A stretch of 64,000 bases of DNA from Flavobacteriales bacterium (GCA_027067965.1 JAMOUV010000010.1:1-64000), one strand, 5' to 3'. Counted from the stretch's first letter, positions 52,547 to 60,595 are shown. Numbers and translations: made by a program. Notes: generated from the sequence alone by a model not told the origin.

Positions 52547-54970
52547 TCACTTCTTAGCTGCCTTTTGTTTATCCAATTCAGCCGATTTGGCCTTCATGTA
52601 TTCAATAATTTTATCTACATCTTTCGGATCTACATTTTGGTTAGGCATGGCTAACTTGTAATATTGACGCATCGCTTCGATATCGGCATCTTTATATTTG
52701 GATTCCGGATTGAGAATCCATTCGCGGAGCCATTTATCGTCACGACGTTTATGTACGTTATACAAATCGGGACCGTTGAAGTCTTCTCCGAATTTATGAC
52801 ATGCGTTACATCCGTAGTTCAAGAATTCAATTTCACCCGGAAGCATGTTTTTCAATTCGAGTTCGGAAGGTTTAAACGCTTGAACTTTTTGATCCCAGTT
52901 AATACGCTCCGTATAAGCCAATACACGTTCGTTTTCGGCTGCTTGATCGAAGTTTACCGTAAATAATCCAACTTGTACACGATCCGAAGGATCATATTGT
53001 TTATCTAACATAATCGGATATACACCGGCTTTTTCGGCCTTGAATTTCAAAGTAGCCGTTTCGCCGGGCTTGTACGGATACATCTTATCATACGATGCAA
53101 TTTCATATACATAGGTGTCGTACAATCCTTGTCCGAGGTTGGTTAAGTGAATGACAACCGTTTGTCCTTGTTTGACCGTGATATCGGAAGGATTAACTTT
53201 TCCGTCTTTAATGGTTCCGAAAATTTCAACCGTTTTGCCTTTATCAACCACTTTTTCTTCCCCTGCATTAGTGGCATAAGCCGATTTTTTCATCGTCGTG
53301 ATATCCGTTCCCACCGGATATACTTCCATGACATTATTTTCATATACGTCACGACCTATAATTGCCGTATAGTGAGGTTCACCCATGGGCAAGGGTAAGT
53401 CGTAAATAATCTTAGGATTCTCCGATGCGATATCTATCAACTGATGGTTTTGCGGATGCAACGGTCCGACCGGATTGAAACGGTCAATTGATAATTTGTT
53501 CAATGCAATTAAGTATTTACCACGCGGTTTTTTGGTATCACCGTGATAGGATACCAAGTGACCGATGTTATAGTGCGAAGGCACATAGGCCAATACTTTC
53601 AGGTTTTTGTAATCCCATTTGGTTACACGTGAGTCCACATAAATAGAAGTGTAAACGATGCCGTCACGGCTATCGAACTGGTTATGAAGAGGACCCAATC
53701 CTACTTCTACACTACCGTGTAATGCGTCTTCCAATTTGATAATAGGGATACCGAAGGAATCAGTGCCATCGAATTTTTTATTCTTGATGGCGTCCATGAT
53801 TTTATCGTAGTCATATACCCATGCGTGCGAATCCAATTTGCCGGCTACGATGATATACTTACCGCAAGGGCTAACGTCCACACCGTGCGGTGATTTGGGT
53901 TCGGGAATCAAATAAAGCAAGCCGTATTTGATGGATTCGGGAATGGTAATAACCCGCATGCCGTTGATTTTCTTCTTACCGATTTTTCCGGCTTTGATGA
54001 GTTCTTCGGCTTTTTTCCAATTGGTTACGTGGAGGTAGTCCACATCACGCGAAGAACATCCCGCTTCAAACGGCGGACGTCCTCTTTCTATACCACCGAA
54101 ATACATTTCGGAACAGAAAGAGTTGGTAAAGCCCCATCCGTATGATTTGGCTTTTCCTGCATCCGAAAGGTCTTGTGTATAAGGCGGGAATTCGAAAGTA
54201 AAGGATTTGGATTGATCAATTTTACCGGTTTCGTTATCGAATTTCCAATAAGTTAAACCGCCTCTCCAATATTTTTTGAAGTTTTCTTCGGTAAGCGGAT
54301 AATATTTGCGGTCAAACGGTGCCGGATACTGACATGCTTCCATGATATATTCCGAATTAGGTGTAAAGAAGTTACCACCATGATCGGAACGGAAAATCGG
54401 ATTTTGAACCACTTGCTTCACCATCCAATCTTTCAAATCCACTATATATACACGGGGATTGGCTTTATCATTAATTGTTAACCACTTTCCGTTATAAAGG
54501 CCGTCTGTTTCGGAAAATCCGGGATGGTGTGTATCACCCCATAGAATTTCGGCGCCGTCAATAAAACCTTTTTTCAACAAATCATAGGTTTCTTCGGAAT
54601 ATCCGTAACCGAAATACGGCTGACGGGTATTAATCGGAACATATTTTACCAAACGCATGGAAGGTACCACATAGGTAGGCAAGTTCCCTTCCTGACCACC
54701 GGAGTTAGCAGCCACTGCTTCGTCCTTAATATTGTCGGGCGTATAGGTTTTTACTGCTGCCAGCACATCATCTTCATTTAATCCGCGGCGTTTTACCACG
54801 TCTTGGAATGATTCTTTACCACGCGGTGCGCCTACTTTGGCCTCGCCTGTTTCTCCTTTGCCTTTATCGCCACCACAACTTACGGTGAACAATGCGATGA
54901 GCAACATACTCATAATTGTCGCTAAGAATCGCAATCCGGGCATTTTATGTATTTTTCTCATTTTTATCAT
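52547..54970 (-). CDS. nosZ: NosZ paralogue 1: CuZ (catalytic) subunit with C-terminal cytochrome c and no CuA
   Basis: 807 residues (an ATG at residue 4 is an equal start). A signal with Cys32 in TVSCGGD suggests a lipoprotein. The beta-propeller (about 95-570) keeps all seven CuZ histidines: His148/149 (GDTHHP), His197 (DHGG), His362 (SPHGV), His429 (GPLHN), His471 (IGHLV) and His533 (GEPHY). The spacing 149-197 equals the 48 residues of Pseudomonas NosZ. The cupredoxin domain (about 578-672) is there, but every CuA ligand is replaced: Tyr620, Leu655, Lys657, Tyr659, Asp663 and Gln666 occupy the ligand positions in a gap-free alignment with its neighbour. A monohaem cytochrome c (about 705-795) follows, with CNACH at 721-725 and probable axial Met775. 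Resemblance is to clade II NosZ. Confidence 0.93.
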   Translation of the reverse strand: MIKMRKIHKMPGLRFLATIMSMLLIALFTVSCGGDKGKGETGEAKVGAPRGKESFQDVVKRRGLNEDDVLAAVKTYTPDNIKDEAVAANSGGQEGNLPTYVVPSMRLVKYVPINTRQPYFGYGYSEETYDLLKKGFIDGAEILWGDTHHPGFSETDGLYNGKWLTINDKANPRVYIVDLKDWMVKQVVQNPIFRSDHGGNFFTPNSEYIMEACQYPAPFDRKYYPLTEENFKKYWRGGLTYWKFDNETGKIDQSKSFTFEFPPYTQDLSDAGKAKSYGWGFTNSFCSEMYFGGIERGRPPFEAGCSSRDVDYLHVTNWKKAEELIKAGKIGKKKINGMRVITIPESIKYGLLYLIPEPKSPHGVDVSPCGKYIIVAGKLDSHAWVYDYDKIMDAIKNKKFDGTDSFGIPIIKLEDALHGSVEVGLGPLHNQFDSRDGIVYTSIYVDSRVTKWDYKNLKVLAYVPSHYNIGHLVSYHGDTKKPRGKYLIALNKLSIDRFNPVGPLHPQNHQLIDIASENPKIIYDLPLPMGEPHYTAIIGRDVYENNVMEVYPVGTDITTMKKSAYATNAGEEKVVDKGKTVEIFGTIKDGKVNPSDITVKQGQTVVIHLTNLGQGLYDTYVYEIASYDKMYPYKPGETATLKFKAEKAGVYPIMLDKQYDPSDRVQVGLFTVNFDQAAENERVLAYTERINWDQKVQAFKPSELELKNMLPGEIEFLNYGCNACHKFGEDFNGPDLYNVHKRRDDKWLREWILNPESKYKDADIEAMRQYYKLAMPNQNVDPKDVDKIIEYMKAKSAELDKQKAAKK

Positions 54971-55002
54971 TTTTAATTTATTAATTTATTACTTTGGTTT
55001 TT

Positions 55003-57192
55003 TTACTCCTCTTTACCCAATTTTTCATCTAACAATTTCTTAGCACGCAAGCCCACATCGGCCGCTTTTACTTGATATTGCCAATATTGCTCTGCCCACA
55101 AGAATGCATCTTTCCATTTTTTCTCTTTGGCATATTTCTTATAATTTTCTTCGGCAAATTTGGCTTTGTTCAATTGGTCAACCGCATCTTCTACCAATGC
55201 TTTTACATAAGGATATTTTTCATAATGATTTTCTTTCAAGTACTTAACCACGCCGTTAATCACATCGGCGGTTTGCTTAATTACTTCCACTTTCTTTTCA
55301 TATTGTTCTTTATACTTGGCCAATTGTTCGGGTGTAAGTTTTTCGGCCATTTCACCGGTTTTACCTTTATATCCTTTAGGACGAACCAATAAGATACCTT
55401 CCATTTCCAAGTGCAATGCCGAACAGAATTCAGTACAATAATAAGGGAATACACCTGCACGATCGGCTACAAAGGTCAAAGAAGCGGTTTTACCGGGTTC
55501 GAACGAACCGTGTTTACCGTAAGTATCTACCGTAAATCCGTGGGTTTCGTCTTCGGCACGTTCGAGGTTGGTTAAGTGGAATGTAACAATGTCACCTTCA
55601 TTTACTTCTACGATTTCAGGCACAATATGCGAACGAATTAAGGTGCCGAATACGTGTACGCGGTTACCTTCGCGTTCCACTCTTTCTTTACCGGCCAAGG
55701 TACGGAACGGTGAAGGTTCACCCGTACGTGAGTTGGTTCCGGTAGGATAACGAATAATGGGCTTGATGGTGGTTCGCAATATGGCCACATTGCCATATAC
55801 ATTGGCTTGAGGCAAAGTCATCGTATAGATATCGGCCATTTCGTCATCGGCGGAGATATCAATCAAATGTTGTACGCTGGGACGAACCGGTCCGGTAGAA
55901 GGTAAATTTTTTACATACGATTCTTTGTCAACAGCCACCAAATAATTGGAATGAGGTTCGCTGGACAAACCTTGCGGGGTCATCAGATAAGAAGGTTTGA
56001 AGTCTAATTTAACTTCATCTTTCTTTTTAAGATTCACATAATCGAAACGAACGATTTTGCTATCGTCATGAGCCGATGCATAAGCCGTATTTTTTCGGTA
56101 ATCGAAGGTTACGTCCACTACATTATTACCTATAGCAACGGTACCGTGTTGTACGTCGGATGCTTTGACGTTTTTGCCTAAATTGGATTTTATTTTTGCG
56201 GCATCCAATACAACGACTTCGTCAGCAGCCACTATTACATATTTTCCATCGGGAGAAACTTTTAAAGTACTGGCTTTGGCCGGTAATTCAATGAAGCTTA
56301 CCGCAGATTTGGCTTTATCGAAAGGTACGTAATCAAAGTTGTTGAACATCAATTTGTCCATTCCGGCCACCTTTTTATAATCAACGGCATACACATAGTA
56401 TTTTCCGTCTTTGGAAGCCAATCCGAAAAACATACCGTCACTGGCACCTTTTCCTACATCATTATAATCCAAAACATAAGGAGGGAATTCAACGGCAAAT
56501 GATTTTTCTTTAATGATACGTCCTTTGTGTTCCCCTTCTTTTTCAATACGTTCCAAAAACCAGAAAGTCAAAGCGTTTTTAGCTTTGGACATATCGGTTT
56601 CTTTGTTTTTCCAAGGATGAGGGAATTGGCCCGTTTGAATGACATACTCGGTATTCGGTGTCACTACAGCTTGCGGGAACAAGTTGTTCATAATAGGATT
56701 GGATAATACTTGCTTGGTTTCAAAATCGTCCAATCCTAATAAGGCCACCCGCGCATTGGAACCGTCGGTAAAAAATGCATATTTACCGTCATATTTTCCG
56801 CCGGTTTCCGAAAATGCCGGGAACCACATATTACCGTAATTAGGAATACGGTTGTCCAATGACGATTTTTTTAACAATAATTGGGATTCATCGTCAAATC
56901 CGTATCCTTGCCAAGGTTCGGGGGTAAATACGCCGACATATTTGTAAATACGCATGGACGGAATTCCGTAAATAATCATCGTTCCGGAATTTCCCGTACC
57001 TACAAGGGCAAAATATTCATCCCGTCCGCCTCGTGGCATAAAGGTTTTTACCGCAGCCAATTTGTCTTTGTCAGTCAAGCCGCGTTCTTTCATAACAGCA
57101 TCCACTGTTTCTTGAGCAGCGATTTCAGACATCCCCAATAGGAATATCAATGCCGCCAACACTGATTGGGTCAACCAATTTGTTCTTTTCAT
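55003..57192 (-). CDS. NosZ paralogue 2: CuA (electron-entry) subunit without CuZ ligands
   Basis: 729 residues from the ATG at 57192; an upstream in-frame start lies inside an operator-like palindrome. The Sec signal peptide ends SEIAAQ. The NosZ fold is clear (GIPSMRIYKYVGVFTPEPWQ, then TPNTEYV and VSPDGKYVIVAA). However, the seven CuZ histidines are replaced by Trp123, Phe124, Phe172, Ser308, Asp360, Tyr402 and Tyr466. The cupredoxin domain is intact: His551 (ETHGF) and Cys586-x-Glu588-x-Cys590-x3-His594-x2-Met597 in CTEFCSALHLEM, the exact clade II CuA pattern and spacing. A charged, helical C-terminal extension of about 120 residues (605-729) follows. First gene of the pair; 32 bases separate it from the CuZ subunit gene. 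Confidence 0.92.
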   Translation of the reverse strand: MKRTNWLTQSVLAALIFLLGMSEIAAQETVDAVMKERGLTDKDKLAAVKTFMPRGGRDEYFALVGTGNSGTMIIYGIPSMRIYKYVGVFTPEPWQGYGFDDESQLLLKKSSLDNRIPNYGNMWFPAFSETGGKYDGKYAFFTDGSNARVALLGLDDFETKQVLSNPIMNNLFPQAVVTPNTEYVIQTGQFPHPWKNKETDMSKAKNALTFWFLERIEKEGEHKGRIIKEKSFAVEFPPYVLDYNDVGKGASDGMFFGLASKDGKYYVYAVDYKKVAGMDKLMFNNFDYVPFDKAKSAVSFIELPAKASTLKVSPDGKYVIVAADEVVVLDAAKIKSNLGKNVKASDVQHGTVAIGNNVVDVTFDYRKNTAYASAHDDSKIVRFDYVNLKKKDEVKLDFKPSYLMTPQGLSSEPHSNYLVAVDKESYVKNLPSTGPVRPSVQHLIDISADDEMADIYTMTLPQANVYGNVAILRTTIKPIIRYPTGTNSRTGEPSPFRTLAGKERVEREGNRVHVFGTLIRSHIVPEIVEVNEGDIVTFHLTNLERAEDETHGFTVDTYGKHGSFEPGKTASLTFVADRAGVFPYYCTEFCSALHLEMEGILLVRPKGYKGKTGEMAEKLTPEQLAKYKEQYEKKVEVIKQTADVINGVVKYLKENHYEKYPYVKALVEDAVDQLNKAKFAEENYKKYAKEKKWKDAFLWAEQYWQYQVKAADVGLRAKKLLDEKLGKEE

Positions 57193-57223
57193 GATACTAT
57201 TTTTGTTTAACTTAAATTTCGAA

Positions 57224-57231
57224 AAAAGATA
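57224..57231 (-). promoter_or_regulatory. Possible weak -7 box of the nosZ pair
   Basis: The minus strand reads TATCTTTT, one mismatch from TAnnTTTG. If used, the proximal palindrome centre would lie near -43, as for activators of the FNR/CRP type. Confidence 0.35.
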
Positions 57232-57253
57232 ATACATAAAATTATTTGTATAT

Positions 57254-57267
57254 ATGACAATTGTCAT
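57254..57267. promoter_or_regulatory. FNR/DNR-like operator, proximal
   Basis: ATGAC-AATT-GTCAT is a perfect 14-base palindrome with the five-four-five layout of FNR/DNR boxes (TTGAT-N4-ATCAA/GTCAA). It is 62-75 bases upstream of the CuA subunit ATG. Confidence 0.65.
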
Positions 57268-57377
57268 TTTTTAAGTTAAATATTTCTTTTGATTATTTTA
57301 AACTTCTTTTATTTTTATTTGTTACCTTCAAACGAATTATCGGTCTTGATTTTTGGTCGCTCATATAACGAACAAAA

Positions 57378-57391
57378 ATGACCTTTGTCAT
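57378..57391. promoter_or_regulatory. FNR/DNR-like operator, distal
   Basis: ATGAC-CTTT-GTCAT has the same half-sites as the proximal box, 124 bases further upstream. It ends immediately next to the gldA stop codon. Confidence 0.5.
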
Positions 57392-58285
57392 TTAGCCGGA
57401 TGTTTGTTCTCTGAAAATCCTTTCCAAATCGGTTCGAATCACCTCAAATCGCAGAATTTTCAATTGATGTTTCACCGCCCAGTCGAAAATATCCGAACGC
57501 ACATCCGCTTCATTTCGAAAACTCAATTCCCAAGTATTGCCTCCTAAATTTTCGGCCTTGGCTAATCCCGGAACTTCAAAAAACCATTTGTCTTCTATTT
57601 TTTCATCCAATTCCAATATAACCAATTGTGCATTTTGTTTCAATTCGCCTATCGGTTTATCTACAATCATTTTTCCACGATCCAGCATGATAACCCGGTC
57701 GGCAATGCGTTGGACTTCCTGCATAATATGAGTGGAAAGGATGATTATTTTATCTTTACTCAATTCTTTAATCAATTGGCGTATTTGGACTACTTGGTTC
57801 GGATCCAATCCGGTGGTGGGTTCATCCAATATCAATACGGGCGGGTCGTGTAAAATAGCCGCCGACAAACCGACTCGCTGCCTGTATCCCTTGGACAATT
57901 GACCGATTTTTTTATGGGCTTCGGGAAGCAAACCGGTCCGTTCGGCCACATCAAATATCACGGACTTGTCAAGCCGGTAAAATCCGGCAATAAAATCCAG
58001 ATATTCAAATACATACATATGATCATATAATGGATTGTGTTCGGGAAGATATCCTATAATACGCCTCACTTGCATGGGCTCGGAGGTCACGGAAAATCCT
58101 TGTACATATACTTCACCGGCATCGGGACGGATATAAGTGGTCATGATTTTCATTAAAGTGGATTTTCCCGCTCCGTTTGGCCCCAACAAAGCCACCACTT
58201 GAGGCCGTTCGATAATAAAACCGACTTTGTCCAATGCCTTTTGCTTGCCGTAATATTTTTCCAAACCCAATACTTCTACACTCAT
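57392..58285 (-). CDS. gldA: Gliding-motility ABC transporter ATPase GldA
   Basis: A 297-residue ATPase. It starts SVEVLGLEKYYGKQKALDKV, with Walker A GPNGAGKST, signature LSKGYRQRVGLSAAI and Walker B VLILDEPTTGLD, and a C-terminal regulatory domain of about 80 residues. The YLPEHNPLYDHMYVFEYL block is characteristic of GldA. It pairs with GldF/GldG, which are not in the window. It overlaps the DUF2007 gene by four bases. Confidence 0.88.
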   Translation of the reverse strand: MSVEVLGLEKYYGKQKALDKVGFIIERPQVVALLGPNGAGKSTLMKIMTTYIRPDAGEVYVQGFSVTSEPMQVRRIIGYLPEHNPLYDHMYVFEYLDFIAGFYRLDKSVIFDVAERTGLLPEAHKKIGQLSKGYRQRVGLSAAILHDPPVLILDEPTTGLDPNQVVQIRQLIKELSKDKIIILSTHIMQEVQRIADRVIMLDRGKMIVDKPIGELKQNAQLVILELDEKIEDKWFFEVPGLAKAENLGGNTWELSFRNEADVRSDIFDWAVKHQLKILRFEVIRTDLERIFREQTSG

Positions 58286-58515
58286 TCCGCTTCGTTTTTA
58301 CTTCGGTACTGTTCGATTAATTTCGCGGCCTTTTCCTTATCTTCTTCCAAAACCAAAACCGGCACCCGCGAAAAGCCGATGCTCGGGAAAAGACTTTTTT
58401 CTTCCACCCCTTGAAGCACCACGCGCACGCCGTTGTTTTCCAAATAAGCTTTCAATATATGGGCCTCTTCCGACGTGTTGCATTCCCATATTTTAACCCA
58501 TTTAACTTCTTCCAT
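58282..58515 (-). CDS. DUF2007 family small protein
   Basis: A 77-residue protein with the DUF2007 (putative signal-transducing, PII-like ferredoxin fold) pattern: VKIWECNTSEEAHILKAYLE, then GVRVVL and VPVLVLEEDKEKAAKLIEQY. Its function is unknown. Its end overlaps gldA by four bases (ATGA), and it starts 14 bases after bcp ends, forming bcp-DUF2007-gldA. Confidence 0.87.
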   Translation of the reverse strand: MEEVKWVKIWECNTSEEAHILKAYLENNGVRVVLQGVEEKSLFPSIGFSRVPVLVLEEDKEKAAKLIEQYRSKNEAE

Positions 58516-58529
58516 GGTTTATTTGTTTA

Positions 58530-58997
58530 TTATTTGTTTTCGTAGAGCGATAAAATCTGTGCGACATGATCGCCGGTCTTCACCTTGCGGATAATATTTT
58601 CGATATTTCCGTTTTCATCTATAATAAACGTCGTGCGATGAACGCCTTCATACTCGCGCCCGTACATCTTTTTCTTCCCCCAAACACCGTAAAGTTTGAC
58701 TATTTTTTTATCTTCATCGGCAATTAAGTCGAAGGGTACATTATATTTGTCATGAAATTTCTTTTGGCGTTCCATCGGATCGGGACTGACGCCAAGCACT
58801 TCGAATCCTTTGGATTTCAACAATTCGTAATTTTCGGCCAAATTGACGGTTTCTTTCGTGCATCCGGCCGTCATGGCTTTAGGGTAGAAATACAATATTA
58901 ATTTTTTCCCTCTGAAATCTTTTAAGGAAACTTCCTTGCCATCTTGATTGACTCCCGTAAAATCGGGAGCTTTTTCACCCACTTTCAAATTGGTCAT
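58530..58997 (-). CDS. bcp: Thioredoxin-dependent thiol peroxidase, BCP type
   Basis: A 155-residue atypical 2-Cys peroxiredoxin that reduces peroxides. It has KVGEKAPDFTGVNQDG, then FYPKAMTAGCTKETVN with the peroxidatic Cys. The second residue usual in E. coli BCP (a Cys five positions later) is not present here, so resolution may use another thiol. Length and motifs are otherwise standard. It is divergent from nth. Confidence 0.92.
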   Translation of the reverse strand: MTNLKVGEKAPDFTGVNQDGKEVSLKDFRGKKLILYFYPKAMTAGCTKETVNLAENYELLKSKGFEVLGVSPDPMERQKKFHDKYNVPFDLIADEDKKIVKLYGVWGKKKMYGREYEGVHRTTFIIDENGNIENIIRKVKTGDHVAQILSLYENK

Positions 58998-59036
58998 AAT
59001 TCATTAATTTTGATAATTAAGTAAAATTACAAAAAA

Positions 59037-59684
59037 ATGACCAAAAAACAGAAAGCCGAATTAATCATGAAGATGTTGGATGAACTTTATCCCAATCCGC
59101 CCATTCCGCTATATCATACCAATCTTTTTACTTTACTAATCGCCGTTTTGCTTTCGGCCCGAAGCACCGATAATGTGGTGAATAAAATTACTCCCGGCTT
59201 ATTTGCTTTGGCGGATAACCCCTACGATATGGCCAAAATGAGTATCGACCAAATCAGAGAACTTATCAAACCCGTCGGATTGTCTCCTCAAAAAGCGAAA
59301 GCAATTAAAGAACTATCTAAAATATTAATCGAAAAATATAACGGCAAAGTGCCCGATACGAGGGAAGAATTGATTAAATTGCCCGGTGTAGGACGCAAAA
59401 CGGCCAATGTAGTACTGGCGCAAGGTTTCGGTAAACCGGCCTTTCCGGTGGATACACATATCTTCAGATTGATGCACCGCTGGGGGCTGTCCGATGCCAA
59501 AACCCCGGACGGTGTGGAAAAAGACGCCACGAAAATTTTTCCCAAGGATAAATGGAACAAACTGCATTTGCAAATGATTTACTACGGCCGGGAACATTCG
59601 CCGGCGCGAAATTGGGACATTGAAAAAGACCCCATTACCAAAGCCATTTGGCAAGCGGAAGGGAAATATCCCGTCACTAAATAA
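59037..59684 (+). CDS. nth: Endonuclease III (DNA glycosylase/AP lyase) lacking the iron-sulfur motif
   Basis: A 215-residue repair enzyme for oxidised pyrimidines. The helix-hairpin-helix LPGVGRKTANVVLAQGFG carries the catalytic Lys, and FPVDTHIFRLMHRWGL carries the catalytic Asp. The usual C-terminal Cys-x6-Cys-x2-Cys-x5-Cys cluster motif is absent: the corresponding region reads YYGREHSPARNWDIEKDPIT. As I recall, Flavobacteriia share this clusterless form, so it is probably functional. It diverges from bcp, and a small ORF starts 25 bases downstream. Confidence 0.9.
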   Translation: MTKKQKAELIMKMLDELYPNPPIPLYHTNLFTLLIAVLLSARSTDNVVNKITPGLFALADNPYDMAKMSIDQIRELIKPVGLSPQKAKAIKELSKILIEKYNGKVPDTREELIKLPGVGRKTANVVLAQGFGKPAFPVDTHIFRLMHRWGLSDAKTPDGVEKDATKIFPKDKWNKLHLQMIYYGREHSPARNWDIEKDPITKAIWQAEGKYPVTK

Positions 59685-59709
59685 CCGAAAAACCGCATTA
59701 AAAAATAAT

Positions 59710-60015
59710 ATGTCAAATACTTCAAAATTTCTCTTATACCGAACACCTGATAAAATAATACAACTCCAATATGCCATCCTTAAGAAGGACGGAGAATGGG
59801 AAGTGGATCTTATTCATCAAAATAAAGATTTTCTTGACTTTTATGAAGCCATAGAAATCCTATCTGCATTCGGTCAAATTCCATTTGATTTGATTGTAAC
59901 GGCTGAAAACGGAACCGGCCGCATCGTAAACGGCAAATGGACCGAGGACGTGGAACCCCTTCCCGAAGAACAATTTAAAAAAATTATCAAACTACTTCCT
60001 ATTTCTTTACTGTAA
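59710..60015 (+). CDS. Small protein of a tandem paralogue pair (copy A)
   Basis: 101 residues from the ATG at 59710; the longer frame overlaps nth and is unlikely. It starts SNTSKFLLYRTPDKIIQLQY and contains GEWEVDLIHQNKDF, AIEILSAFGQIPFD, TAENGTG and LPEEQFKKIIKLL. Each block has a counterpart in copy B (60262-60558). It is probably cytoplasmic and shows no cysteines or membrane segments. I know no family for it. Confidence 0.65.
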   Translation: MSNTSKFLLYRTPDKIIQLQYAILKKDGEWEVDLIHQNKDFLDFYEAIEILSAFGQIPFDLIVTAENGTGRIVNGKWTEDVEPLPEEQFKKIIKLLPISLL

Positions 60016-60261
60016 TCGCACAGAATGACTGAATCCTTACTTTAAGAAAAATAACGGCTCTTTCTTTTTCTCACAAACCGCATGATATCACATAGCCGGA
60101 CAAAAGACAATGGAAAAGGATAAGCCCGTATATTTTTCTTGATTCATAATAAATTTATAATATAATTCTTCTAATTAAATAAAAATAATTGTTTCAAATG
60201 ACTTAATTTTGTAAAAATCATTCGAAGGTCAAAATATTAAATCAAATATCAAACTAACCCT

Positions 60262-60558
60262 ATGGAATCTTCAGCCAAATTTCTTCTATTCAAAACGCCC
60301 GATGGACGCTACCGGGTGCAATATGTGGTATATAGAAACAACAGATGGGAAGTGGAAAATCAAATAATCGGAAAAAATTATATCGATTTATTGGAGTCGG
60401 TGGAAGTTCTTACAGGATGGGGATTATTTCCCATAAATGCCAAAGTGCCCGCCGAAAACGGGACTTTTTACGTTACCTCCGAGTTTGAAATAAAGGAAGC
60501 CGAAGCCATCCCGGAAAGAGAATTCGAAAGATTAATCTGGTATCTGAAAGCTTACTGA
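60262..60558 (+). CDS. Small protein of a tandem paralogue pair (copy B)
   Basis: 98 residues, homologous along its full length to copy A: KFLLFKTPDGRYRVQYVVYR, NRWEVENQIIGKNYIDLLES, VEVLTGWGLFP, PAENGTF and IPEREFERLIWYL. The pattern of a small antiparallel sheet followed by a helix is my inference. It is separated from copy A by 246 bases with no gene and followed by a terminator. Confidence 0.65.
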   Translation: MESSAKFLLFKTPDGRYRVQYVVYRNNRWEVENQIIGKNYIDLLESVEVLTGWGLFPINAKVPAENGTFYVTSEFEIKEAEAIPEREFERLIWYLKAY

Positions 60559-60595
60559 TACGGGTTCAACCGTTTTATTAACGCTTAGGATTTAA

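Noticed and set aside
52547-57192. One or both nosZ-like genes could be pseudogenes.
   Set aside because: Both frames are intact and full length, with conserved signals and structural framework. Substitutions are concentrated at metal ligands, and each retains a complete opposite site. Random decay would not give this pattern.
52547-57192. The split could be an assembly error or frameshift of a single nosZ.
   Set aside because: Both proteins span the whole propeller plus cupredoxin fold and differ throughout, so they are paralogues and not fragments of one gene.
44082-57192. NosR or cytochromes NosC1/NosC2 expected in some nos clusters.
   Set aside because: None is present. NosG/NosH are the electron-transfer proteins, and the only cytochrome c is fused to the CuZ subunit.
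57193-57267. Upstream start (57267) of the CuA subunit gene.
   Set aside because: It lies within the palindromic operator and places 25 residues ahead of a good signal peptide.
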